Assembly (NCBI GenBank): GCA_937919125.1 | Contig: CALFOB010000001.1 | Location: 1 to 6,025 of the forward strand | Direction: 5' to 3' | DNA from: an uncultured Micrococcales bacterium | GTDB lineage: Bacteria > Actinomycetota > Actinomycetes > Actinomycetales > Microbacteriaceae | Length of the DNA: 6,025 bases | Shown here: positions 1-6,025 of the stretch, in pieces | Layout: every line of letters begins with the position of its first letter | How positions within the stretch are numbered: position 1 is the stretch's first letter | Position numbers and translations under genes: made by a program | The notes under the pieces: model-generated | Told to the model about the DNA's origin: nothing | The model's database searches: none | What the model saw: only the letters and a program-made list of their open reading frames with translations

Positions 1-1145
1 GAACTTTCTTCTCTTACAGGCTCGACAACATCTTCGTCCTGCTCGATGTTTGAAGTGCCAAACCAAGCTGGAACGCTAGAGATGTTTGAAGTCTGAACGT
101 CTTCTTCTGGCTCGTAGGTAGGTGTTGGAACGATTGGGATTGCACCTGAATTCGCTGCTGAGAATGAACTCGGCTTCGATGCTGGTCTTGGTGTTACTTC
201 ATCAAAACCTGCAGCGATAACTGTCACACGAATCTCATCGCCCATAGCGTCATTGATTGAGCTACCGAAGTAGATGTTTGCACTTGGGTGAACAATCTCT
301 TGGATCAATCTTGATGCTTCGTTGATTTCAGCAAGCTTCATGTTTGATGCAGCTGAGAACTGAATTAGAACACCACGAGCATTGTCGATGCTGTTCTCCA
401 GTAGTGGGTGGTTGATTGCCTGCTCTGCTGCACGCATTGCACGATCTTCACCCTTAGCAGTTCCGATACCCATCAAGGCTGTACCGGCTCCTTGCATAAC
501 AGCTTTGACGTCTGCGAAGTCCAGGTTCACAAGACCGGTTTCAACAATCAGGTCAGAGATACCTTGAACACCTGCACGAAGAATTTCATCAGCCATGCTG
601 AATGCATCTACGAAACTTAGTACTGCATCGTTTAGTTCAATAAGTTTTTGGTTAGGCACGATGATTAGAGCGTCAACTTCAGCCTTCAGTGCGTCAATAC
701 CAGCCTGGGCATTTTCTGCTCTGCGTCTTCCTTCGAAATCAAATGGACGGCTAACAACACCAACTGTTAGAGCACCAGACTCTTTAGCAACTCTTGCTAC
801 CACTGGAGCAGCACCGGTACCGGTACCTCCACCTTCACCAGCCGCGACGAAGACCATGTCTGATCCACGAAGGACTTCAGCAATTTCTTCTGCGTGATCT
901 TCTGCAGCGCGTCTACCTACTTCAGGATCAGCTCCAGCTCCAAGACTTCTAGTTGAAGAGCTACCAATTTCTAGCTTCACATGGGCTTCTGATTTCAGAA
1001 GGTCCTGACCATCAGTGTTAATTGCAATGAACTCAACACCGCGTAGTTGCTTTTCAATCATCTGGTTGACTGCGTTACCACCGGCACCACCAACACCAAC
1101 TACTTTGATGACTGCTAGAAAATTATTCAAACCTGCTTCAGACAT
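1..1145 (-). CDS. ftsZ: Cell division protein FtsZ, 3' end cut by the window edge
   Basis: FtsZ is the tubulin-like GTPase that polymerises into the cytoplasmic Z ring and recruits the divisome. I translated the minus strand from ATG 1145; 381 codons are visible with no stop before base 1. Seen: the N-terminal nucleotide-binding loop GVGGAGGNAVN (about residues 17-27), AINTDGQ (41-47), the tubulin signature GEGGGTGTGA (103-112), SRPFDFEGRRR (132-142), and the T7 synergy loop NLDFADVKAVM (207-217), whose aspartates complete the GTPase site of the next subunit. The globular domain ends near VTVIAAGF (307-314). A low-complexity Pro/Ser/Glu linker follows, and the C-terminal peptide that binds partners lies outside the window. 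The start is supported by GAAGGA a few bases upstream of ATG. It is the last gene of the visible operon, with no ftsA upstream, as usual in actinobacteria. Several normally conserved spots differ (see findings), but the GTPase motifs are intact, so I read it as functional. Confidence 0.97.
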   Translation of the reverse strand, partial: MSEAGLNNFLAVIKVVGVGGAGGNAVNQMIEKQLRGVEFIAINTDGQDLLKSEAHVKLEIGSSSTRSLGAGADPEVGRRAAEDHAEEIAEVLRGSDMVFVAAGEGGGTGTGAAPVVARVAKESGALTVGVVSRPFDFEGRRRAENAQAGIDALKAEVDALIIVPNQKLIELNDAVLSFVDAFSMADEILRAGVQGISDLIVETGLVNLDFADVKAVMQGAGTALMGIGTAKGEDRAMRAAEQAINHPLLENSIDNARGVLIQFSAASNMKLAEINEASRLIQEIVHPSANIYFGSSINDAMGDEIRVTVIAAGFDEVTPRPASKPSSFSAANSGAIPIVPTPTYEPEEDVQTSNISSVPAWFGTSNIEQDEDVVEPVREES

Positions 1146-1202
1146 GCGCTTCCTTCGATTAGTCCAACATTTAGCAAACCCTAAACCTCAAGTTGAAGGT
1201 TA

Positions 1203-1231
1203 GTGATATTCACCAAATGCATCTGCGCCAA
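1203..1231 (-). promoter_or_regulatory. Weak candidate sigma-70-type promoter for ftsZ
   Basis: Reading the minus strand in the gap between ftsQ and ftsZ, TTGGCG (1231-1226) and TATCAC (1208-1203) are separated by exactly 17 bases. Each matches the -35 and -10 consensus at four of six positions. Transcription would start near 1196, leaving a leader of about 50 bases before the ftsZ ATG. Many actinobacteria have ftsZ promoters upstream of the gene, which makes a site here plausible, but matches this weak also arise by chance. Confidence 0.22.
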
Positions 1232-1251
1232 AAAACTAAGCGGTAAAGCAC

Positions 1252-1269
1252 CTAATCCCCTGCTAATCC
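1252..1269 (-). repeat. Direct repeat GGATTAG x2, 11-bp period, in the ftsQ-ftsZ gap
   Basis: On the minus strand GGATTAG occurs at 1269-1263 and again at 1258-1252, separated by CAGG. The 11-bp start-to-start distance is about one helical turn, so a dimeric protein could bind both copies on the same face. It lies about 20 bases downstream of the ftsQ stop and just upstream of the weak promoter candidate, in the only sizeable noncoding stretch of the window. No known operator is recognised; chance is a real alternative for a 7-mer pair. Confidence 0.35.
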
Positions 1270-1289
1270 GTGGGTGTGTCTGGAACTTG

Positions 1290-2168
1290 CTAGCGAATCA
1301 CGCTTGGGGTCTCTGGGGAAGAAACATCAAAGGTTGCAGGTATGCGCGAAGGAGTTTTTGAAAGCAGAACTCTCAAGACTCTGGACTTCAACGCAGCTTG
1401 GGTGGAATCTCCCCAAATAATTGTTTGCCTGAAGTTTCCCCTGATTCTCATGGTCACGTTATCCCTGGATTTTGCTTGGATGTACTCGATCTTGCCAAGA
1501 AGAGACGCAGGTAAGGCGAGGAGAACATCAATTGCTTGAGTGTAGTTCTTCGAAGTTTTAGGGTCCCCGGTGATGATGATGGTTGGCAGCTTCTCATTGC
1601 CGTTGGCTACCCCCAACCTAATTCCTGATGGGTCATAAAGATAGGCAACACCTGATGCAACAACAATTGAGATTGGTGTTCTTTCAACTATCTTGACTCT
1701 TAGTTCATGAGGAGGTTGGCTGACAACAGCAATGCTCTCAATGAGCTTGAACTTAGCCAAATCCTTGGCAACATTCTCACTGCTTATCATCGGAAGAGGT
1801 TTGCCGATGTAACCCTTTAGCGCTGATTGAATGACTGACTCTGGAACCTTGTTCTCACCAACGACAGTTATCTTATTTACGGCCAGGATCGGAGTGAACA
1901 TGGTTGAAAGCACGAATAAGACAAGTGCTAGAAAAGCTCCAAGAAAAGAACGGACGAATATCTTCTTGGCTTGAGATTCTTTAGTGAATCTTCTTACTTC
2001 TTTTACTCTGGCTCTGCGGACAGAGGCAGTACTTCGTAAAGACTTTAGAGAAGGCTTGGCGGGAACCTTAACCTTTTTGACCGCTGACTTCGCTTTAGGT
2101 TTGGCAGGCTTCCCTACCGCCCTTGGAACGGGCTTAGAGTAGCGCGGACGATTCTTTGAAGATTCCAA
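1290..2168 (-). CDS. ftsQ: Cell division protein FtsQ (POTRA-domain divisome protein)
   Basis: FtsQ is a bitopic membrane protein that joins the cytoplasmic and periplasmic/extracytoplasmic parts of the divisome, scaffolding FtsB/FtsL-type partners. The 292-residue product has a Lys/Pro/Ala-rich basic cytosolic tail (about 1-72, including RRARVKEVRRFTKES), one membrane segment (about 73-97, FLGAFLALVLFVLSTMF), then the POTRA domain starting at NKITVVGENKVPESVI (98-113). An FtsQ-type beta region follows with LRVKIVERTPI (156-166) and YLYDPSGIRL (177-186), and the end IPATFDVSSPETPSV (276-290) is typical of actinobacterial FtsQ. The start is TTG at 2168, not ATG: GAGG lies 7 bases upstream, and the murC stop is only 2 bases away, so translation is probably coupled to murC. 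Length is usual for the family. Identification rests on domain layout, C-terminal motif and position between murC and ftsZ. Confidence 0.93.
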   Translation of the reverse strand: MESSKNRPRYSKPVPRAVGKPAKPKAKSAVKKVKVPAKPSLKSLRSTASVRRARVKEVRRFTKESQAKKIFVRSFLGAFLALVLFVLSTMFTPILAVNKITVVGENKVPESVIQSALKGYIGKPLPMISSENVAKDLAKFKLIESIAVVSQPPHELRVKIVERTPISIVVASGVAYLYDPSGIRLGVANGNEKLPTIIITGDPKTSKNYTQAIDVLLALPASLLGKIEYIQAKSRDNVTMRIRGNFRQTIIWGDSTQAALKSRVLRVLLSKTPSRIPATFDVSSPETPSVIR

Positions 2169-2170
2169 GA

Positions 2171-3562
2171 CTAAGCCTCAAGTGCTCTTAAGATTCCTGG
2201 AACCTGACGATAAACATCGCCACAACCCATAGTGATAACAAAATCACCAGATTTAGCAATACCAGCAACAGCTGCGGGAACGTCATCCCATAGCGGTACG
2301 TAGTGCATGCTCTTTGGATCTTTATAGGCATCAGCAATCAGTGCGCCAGTAACACCTGGTTCTGGATCTTCTCTTGCTGCATAAATATCAAGAACCACAA
2401 CTTCATCGCTTAGCGATAAAGCCTCGGCAAACTCTTTAGCGAAGAGTCTTGTTCTGCTGTAAAGGTGCGGTTGGAAAACTGTGATTAGTCTGCCTGAACC
2501 AACAACTGCTCTTGCAGCACTGAGGGCTGCAATCACCTCTGTTGGATGGTGAGCGAAGTCATCGTAGACCTTCACTCCCCTAACTTCTCCATGAAGTTCA
2601 AAACGTCGCTGAGTTCCGTTGAAGGTTGCGATAGCCTCCAGCGATGCTTTTGGATCAAGCCCAAGCCCAACAAGAACTGCGAATGCGCCAGCAGCGTTTA
2701 TTGCATTGTGTTTGCCAGGAACCAAGAGTGATGCTGAGTAGTTATTTCCAAGATAAGACAGCTCAAAACTGACCTTTGCACCTGAGGCATCAAGGTTCTC
2801 AATCTTGACATCAGCATCTTCGGCTTCGCCAAAGGTGATAACCCTTTTGCCTTCAATCCGCTTGGTAACACGAACTGCACCTGCATCGTCAGAACTAATT
2901 GCGACAAAATCAGATGCCCCGTTAGCAAATCTTGCAAACTCTTTCTCAAAGTTTTCCAATGAACCGTAGTGATCAAGGTGATCTGGATCAACGTTAGTGA
3001 TTAATGCAACTGCTGTTTGGTAGTGCAGGAAAGAGCCATCTGATTCATCAGCTTCAATCACAAACAAATCCGTCGAACCACTGGCTGCAGAAGATCCGTA
3101 CTCAGCAATCACTCCACCGTTGACAAAGCTAGGGTCTTGACCCATTTGACGAAGACCAGTGACAACCATGCCTGTGCTGGTTGTCTTACCGTGCGCACCA
3201 GCAACTGAAATAAGTTTCTTGCCTGTAGTTAGGTACTTCAATGCCTGAGACCTGTGGAGAATAGGAAGTTTCTTCTCTTGAGCAAGAACATATTCGGGAT
3301 TAGTAGGCCATAGAGCAGATGTCACCACAACGGTGTCAGCACCTCCCAGGTTCGCAGCATCATGTCCGATGGCAACGTGAGCGCCTAATCTTCTTAGCTC
3401 TTCAATGTTGCCGGATTCTCTAACATCACTTCCGGTTACCTTGTGTCCAGATTGGATAAGAAGACGAGCAATTCCGCTCATACCAGATCCACCAATACCT
3501 ATGAAGTGAATGTGGCCAAGGTGCTCTGGAACTAACTGGCTAAAGTCCGGTTTGATGGTCAT
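2171..3562 (-). CDS. murC: UDP-N-acetylmuramate--L-alanine ligase MurC
   Basis: MurC is the cytoplasmic ATP-dependent ligase that adds L-alanine to UDP-MurNAc, the first amino acid of the peptidoglycan stem. The 463-residue protein is full length for the family. Domain 1 has the Rossmann-like UDP-binding loop IGIGGSGMSG (21-30). The central ATPase domain has the P-loop GAHGKTTST (122-130), EADESDGSF (170-178), and TNVDPDHLDHY (189-199) with metal- and substrate-binding residues. HNAINAAGA (285-293) and GTQRRFE (316-322) lead into the C-terminal domain, with YDDFAHHPTE (333-342), FQPHLYSRT (363-371) and MGCGDV (445-450). The ATG at 3562 has AAGAGG five bases upstream on the minus strand. It follows murG after a 38-base gap and runs almost directly into ftsQ. 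All diagnostic MurC residues that I can recognise are present, and nothing suggests decay. MurC-Ddl fusion is excluded because the protein ends after the ligase C-domain. Confidence 0.98.
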   Translation of the reverse strand: MTIKPDFSQLVPEHLGHIHFIGIGGSGMSGIARLLIQSGHKVTGSDVRESGNIEELRRLGAHVAIGHDAANLGGADTVVVTSALWPTNPEYVLAQEKKLPILHRSQALKYLTTGKKLISVAGAHGKTTSTGMVVTGLRQMGQDPSFVNGGVIAEYGSSAASGSTDLFVIEADESDGSFLHYQTAVALITNVDPDHLDHYGSLENFEKEFARFANGASDFVAISSDDAGAVRVTKRIEGKRVITFGEAEDADVKIENLDASGAKVSFELSYLGNNYSASLLVPGKHNAINAAGAFAVLVGLGLDPKASLEAIATFNGTQRRFELHGEVRGVKVYDDFAHHPTEVIAALSAARAVVGSGRLITVFQPHLYSRTRLFAKEFAEALSLSDEVVVLDIYAAREDPEPGVTGALIADAYKDPKSMHYVPLWDDVPAAVAGIAKSGDFVITMGCGDVYRQVPGILRALEA

Positions 3563-3600
3563 AAAATCCTCTTAATTTCTCTAAGACTAAATAAGGCGGG

Positions 3601-4680
3601 CTAGTCTTTGCCGAGCAACACGCCATTTACCAAAGTAAGCAAACGCTCAGAGCCATCTCTTACTCCAACTGAGAGAGCACAAGCTCTCATAGCTTTGACC
3701 TGCTTGGCATTGCTAATCAGTGGAATTAGGTGAGAACGAACATACTCAGGTGTGAAATCCGCGTCATCAACTAAGACAGCACCTCCGGCATCGACTAGTT
3801 CGGCTGCGTTGAGCTTTTGCTCTCCGTTACCCACTGGATATGGAACTAGAACTGCAGGAAGACCAACCGCGGCTAACTCACTCACGGTTGCAGAACCTGA
3901 CCTAGCAACAGCAAAGTCGGCAGCTGCTAGAGCTAGGTCCATACGGTTGCAATAACTCAATCTGTGATAGCCACCCTGAATTAGATCTGGTAATTCCGCG
4001 CGATTACCAACAACGTGAATAACTTGTATTCCTGCTGCTTCTAAGAGTTGTCTTGATGAGTCAATGGTGTCGTTGATCTTTCTCGCACCCAGAGAACCTC
4101 CAGTGACTAGCAAAGTAGTCAGCTTTGGATCAAGACCGAAATACACATCCGCTTCAAACTTCATATCAGTCTTGGTTATCTCAATTACTTCTTTGCGAAG
4201 TGGCATTCCAACCAGAACTGCTTTAGGTAAATCAGTTTTACCAAATGTCACACCGACAGCAGCTGCACTTCTTGCTCCGACTCTGTTGGCATAACCTGGC
4301 AGAGCGTTGGCTTCGTGCACTACAAAAGGAATTCCTAGTTCTTTAGCTGCACGATATGCCGGTGCACTTGCATAACCACCAAATCCAACAACAACATCTA
4401 TCTCTTTGTCTTGAAGGTATTTCTTCACTGTTGCAATCGACTTCAAGAACAATGAAGGAAATCTAAATAAGTAAGAGTTAATCTTTCTTGGCATAGGTAA
4501 GCGAGGAACTGTTAGTAACTCATAACCGCGTTCTGGAACCAAAGTTGACTCAAGACCCTCAAGAGTGCCAAGAGCCCAAACTCTATGTTCTCCAGTTTGA
4601 GACATAATCTCATCTGCAAGGGATAGCAGCGGGTTTACATGCCCTGCTGTTCCTCCTCCGGCTAAGAGATAGTTCGTCAT
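3601..4680 (-). CDS. murG: Lipid II synthase MurG (UDP-GlcNAc transferase)
   Basis: MurG is a peripheral inner-face GT-B glycosyltransferase that moves GlcNAc from UDP-GlcNAc to undecaprenyl-PP-MurNAc-pentapeptide, forming lipid II. The 359-residue length is normal. The N-terminal acceptor domain has the glycine loop GGGTAGHVNP (8-17), VGFGGYASAP (98-107) and VHEANALPGYANRVGA (121-136). The C-terminal donor domain has GGSLGAR (194-200), then ARSGSATVSELAAVGLPAVLVPYP (259-282; key residues S, E and the PxxLVPYP turn). GNGEQKLNA (284-292), where E. coli has GHQ, binds UDP-GlcNAc and is the form usual in actinobacteria. The start ATG 4680 overlaps the ftsW stop as ATGA. The upstream Shine-Dalgarno is poor (AGAAAGAG), which argues for translational coupling to ftsW. 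It supplies the substrate for FtsW encoded immediately upstream. Confidence 0.98.
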   Translation of the reverse strand: MTNYLLAGGGTAGHVNPLLSLADEIMSQTGEHRVWALGTLEGLESTLVPERGYELLTVPRLPMPRKINSYLFRFPSLFLKSIATVKKYLQDKEIDVVVGFGGYASAPAYRAAKELGIPFVVHEANALPGYANRVGARSAAAVGVTFGKTDLPKAVLVGMPLRKEVIEITKTDMKFEADVYFGLDPKLTTLLVTGGSLGARKINDTIDSSRQLLEAAGIQVIHVVGNRAELPDLIQGGYHRLSYCNRMDLALAAADFAVARSGSATVSELAAVGLPAVLVPYPVGNGEQKLNAAELVDAGGAVLVDDADFTPEYVRSHLIPLISNAKQVKAMRACALSVGVRDGSERLLTLVNGVLLGKD

Positions 4681-5018
4681 TTTCTACGCACGCTCTTTCT
4701 AGGTCTAGCTTGGTCTCTCTCAACAGCGAGCACGACACCCAAGGCCATTAGAACTGCAAGCATGGATGATCCACCTTTAGAGAACAGCGGCAACGGAACA
4801 CCGATCACTGGGAATAGTCCAAGCACAACAGCGATGTTAATAACAGCTTGAACTGTTAACCAAAGCATGATTCCAGTTAGTGCGACGGCACCAAAAGTAG
4901 TAGTTGAGTTCAATGAAACTCTGCGAATGTATCTTGCAAGCATGAAGAAGAAAATGATGACGACCGCTGCACCAATTAGTCCAACCTCTTCACCGATGAT
5001 TGAGAAGATGAAGTCGTT
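4677..5018 (-). CDS. ftsW: Peptidoglycan polymerase FtsW, C-terminal 113 residues only
   Basis: FtsW is the SEDS-family polytopic membrane glycosyltransferase that polymerises lipid II at the septum with a class B penicillin-binding protein. Only the end is present. The first recognisable residues are NDFIFSIIGEEVGLIG, matching the family's HxDFIFxxIGEExG block; its aspartate (codon 5015-5013) is the position I recall as essential in SEDS polymerases. Two membrane segments follow (IGAAVVIIFFFML; then FGAVALTGIMLWLTVQAVI), then the signature VVLGLFPVIGVPLPLFSKGGSS, broken here into VVLGLFPVIGVPLP and LFSKGGSS, then a last helix and a basic tail ending RKSVRRK. The stop TGA overlaps the murG ATG. 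About 290 N-terminal residues expected of a roughly 400-residue family are missing. The codon before NDF reads Pro rather than the expected His, so homology stops at about 5018, where a fumarase gene begins on the other strand. This is a truncation at a junction, not gene decay: the remaining frame is clean. Confidence 0.93.
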   Translation of the reverse strand, partial: NDFIFSIIGEEVGLIGAAVVIIFFFMLARYIRRVSLNSTTTFGAVALTGIMLWLTVQAVINIAVVLGLFPVIGVPLPLFSKGGSSMLAVLMALGVVLAVERDQARPRKSVRRK

Positions 5019-5019
5019 G
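5002..5019. other. Junction: 18-bp word shared by antisense ftsW and fumarase
   Basis: Read on the minus strand, 5018-5004 encode NDFIF of FtsW. Read on the plus strand, 5002-5022 encode EKMKSLG, the segment just before the cluster cysteine of class I fumarases (E. coli FumA has EKMRTLG there). The same bases satisfy both genes, and each gene loses its expected homology on the far side. A short identical word between two unrelated genomes is what a de Bruijn assembler can misjoin. The seen facts are the double fit and the double truncation; the assembly-error reading is inference. Confidence 0.8.
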
Positions 5020-6015
5020 GGTACGGCCGCTTGTCCGCCCTACCACATTGCGTTCGTGATCGGTGGCACATCTGCCGACCAAACGGTGAAGACGGTGAAA
5101 CTGGCTTCGACCAAGTATTACGACAATCTGCCAACCGAGGGGAATGAACTCGGCCAGGCATTCCGCGACACGGCACTGGAAACCGCGTTACTCAATGCCA
5201 GCCGTGAATTTGGCATCGGCGCGCAGTTTGGCGGAAAGTATTTTGCACTCGATGTGCGGGTCGTCCGCTTGCCGCGCCATGGTGCATCTCTACCTATTGC
5301 TATTGCAGTTTCTTGTTCTGCAGATCGCCAGGCAAAGGCGAAGATCACTAAAGATGGCATCTTCCTTGAAGAGCTAGAGCGCGATCCAGCGCATTTCTTG
5401 CCTGAAACAACCGACGAACATCTCGACGATAACGTCGTGAAGATTGATTTGAATCAACCAATGGATGCAGTTCGCGCTGAGCTTTCAAAGCACCCAGTTA
5501 AGACTCGGGTTTCACTGACCGGAACTATCGTTGTTGCCCGCGACTTGGCACATGCCCGAATCAAATCAGCGCTAGATGCCGGCCAACCGCTGCCGCAATA
5601 TATGAAGGATTACGCCGTTTATTACGCAGGTCCTGCCAAGACCCCTGCAGGTTATGCATCGGGTTCATTCGGTCCAACAACTGCAGGTCGTATGGATTCT
5701 TACGTTGATCAATTCCAGGCAGCTGGCGGATCTTTTGTAATGTTGGCAAAAGGAAACCGTTCTAAAGCGGTTACTGATGCCTGCAAATCACATGGTGGTT
5801 TCTATCTTGGATCCATCGGGGGACCAGCTGCGCGCCTTGCCCAAGATTGCATCAAGAAAGTTGAAGTTTTAGATTTTGAAGATCTTGGTATGGAAGCGGT
5901 CTGGAAGATCGATGTCGTAGATTTCCCAGCATTCATCGTTGTCGACGATAAGGGAAATGATTTCTTTGCGGAGTCTTTGAAAATGGTCTCAATAGGAAAA
6001 AAACCAGAGGTTTGA
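5002..6015 (+). CDS. Class I (iron-sulfur) fumarate hydratase, N-terminus missing
   Basis: Class I fumarases are 4Fe-4S TCA-cycle enzymes interconverting fumarate and malate in the cytoplasm. Here 337 codons and a TGA are present, aligning from about residue 214 of the 548-residue E. coli FumA to its C-terminus. Seen: GTAACPPYHIAFVIGGTSA with one cluster cysteine (5032-5034), GAQFGGKYFA, LPRHGAS with the active-site-type His (5278-5280), VSCSADR with a second cluster cysteine (5314-5316), the ARDLAHA arginine (5539-5541), GPTTAGRMDSY with its Thr (5677-5679) and Arg (5689-5691), AKGNRS with its Lys (5749-5751), GGFYLGSIGGPAA and VDDKGNDFF. The third cluster cysteine (LPTCQDTG region) and about 213 N-terminal residues are absent, so this fragment cannot be an active enzyme as it stands. 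The frame stays open upstream to ATG 4867, but those 45 codons are antisense to ftsW and have no fumarase homology, so no start is assigned. fumA/fumB-type naming is not given because paralogue assignment is not possible from a fragment. Base composition changes inside the gene near 5280. Confidence 0.93.
   Translation, partial: EKMKSLGTAACPPYHIAFVIGGTSADQTVKTVKLASTKYYDNLPTEGNELGQAFRDTALETALLNASREFGIGAQFGGKYFALDVRVVRLPRHGASLPIAIAVSCSADRQAKAKITKDGIFLEELERDPAHFLPETTDEHLDDNVVKIDLNQPMDAVRAELSKHPVKTRVSLTGTIVVARDLAHARIKSALDAGQPLPQYMKDYAVYYAGPAKTPAGYASGSFGPTTAGRMDSYVDQFQAAGGSFVMLAKGNRSKAVTDACKSHGGFYLGSIGGPAARLAQDCIKKVEVLDFEDLGMEAVWKIDVVDFPAFIVVDDKGNDFFAESLKMVSIGKKPEV
5278..5295 (+). other. Abrupt composition break inside the fumarase gene
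   Basis: Hand counts: codons 5041-5280 have 53 of 80 third positions G or C (66%) and 136 of 240 bases GC (57%). Codons 5281-5340 have only 4 of 20, codons 5281-5520 have 33 of 80 (41%), and bases 5281-6000 have 344 of 720 GC (48%). The change falls in the codons for the invariant LPRHGAS motif. Upstream residues such as KTVKLASTKYYDNLP look proteobacterial/Bacteroidetes-like; downstream residues such as IAVSCSADRQAKAKI and GPAARLAQDCIKKVEVL look actinobacterial from memory of the family. A second misjoin or a recombination in a conserved block would explain this. Confidence 0.5.
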
Positions 6016-6025
6016 ATTTAACTTA

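Noticed and set aside
382..897. Plus-strand open frames of 61-100 codons across ftsZ
   Set aside because: They lie wholly antisense to the conserved FtsZ GTPase domain, have no recognisable domain, and arise from codon bias of the true gene.
2698..2991. Minus-strand 97-codon frame inside murC
   Set aside because: It is an out-of-frame shadow of an intact, fully motif-bearing MurC on the same strand.
3570..3586. Small inverted repeat (TCTTA/TAAGA, 7-base loop) touching the murC ribosome binding site
   Set aside because: A five-pair AT-rich stem is too weak to claim as a regulatory hairpin or terminator; it lacks a U-tract.
5290..5292. Leu where E. coli FumA has Cys in GASC, suspected loss of a cluster ligand
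   Set aside because: That cysteine is not one of the three cluster ligands (105, 224, 318 in FumA); the equivalents of 224 and 318 are present.
5118..5749. Minus-strand frames opposite the fumarase
   Set aside because: No start signal, domain or homology is apparent, and the plus strand encodes unmistakable fumarase throughout.
5002..6015. A genuine divergent operon linking fumarase to cell division, or a new fused system
   Set aside because: Both genes are headless at the same 18-bp word and composition shifts there, which fits a misjoin better than a biological arrangement.

Overview
The window is a joined sequence. Bases 1 to about 5018 are a minus-strand division and cell-wall (dcw) operon from an actinobacterium. 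From about 5002 to 6015 there is a plus-strand, 5'-truncated class I fumarate hydratase gene. Transcription order of the operon is ftsW (3' end only), murG, murC, ftsQ, ftsZ (5' part only, running off base 1). No ftsA lies between ftsQ and ftsZ. MurG has the GNGEQ motif that actinobacteria use where E. coli has GHQ. FtsQ carries a long basic cytosolic tail. Together these point to Actinobacteria. GC is about 43% in three hand-counted 60-base lines, low for the phylum, which suggests a streamlined aquatic lineage (Microbacteriaceae/Luna-like or acI-like). That placement is inference.

Layout, right to left on the minus strand: ftsW (5018-4677, last 113 codons) overlaps murG by an ATGA. murG (4680-3601) is followed after 38 bases by murC (3562-2171). 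murC is followed after 2 bases by ftsQ, which starts with TTG (2168-1290). A 146-base (if ftsZ starts at 1145, 144-base) gap then leads to ftsZ (1145 to beyond base 1). The gap holds a 7-bp direct repeat at 11-bp spacing and a weak promoter candidate. The genes act in order in one process. MurG makes lipid II, FtsW polymerises it at the septum, MurC supplies the UDP-MurNAc-L-Ala precursor, FtsQ links the divisome across the membrane, and FtsZ forms the ring.

The right-hand 1 kb does not belong to this operon. Near 5002-5019 the antisense of the FtsW codons for NDFIF and the fumarase codons for EKMKSLG are the same bases. About 18 bp therefore fit both genes, and both genes are truncated exactly there. 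This looks like a k-mer-type assembly chimera, less likely a natural rearrangement. Inside the fumarase, third-position GC falls abruptly at about 5280, in the conserved LPRHGAS motif, so that gene may itself be a mosaic of two sources.

I found no RNA gene, CRISPR array, mobile element or new defence-like system. The points most worth checking are the two junctions and the departures of this FtsZ from the usual consensus.
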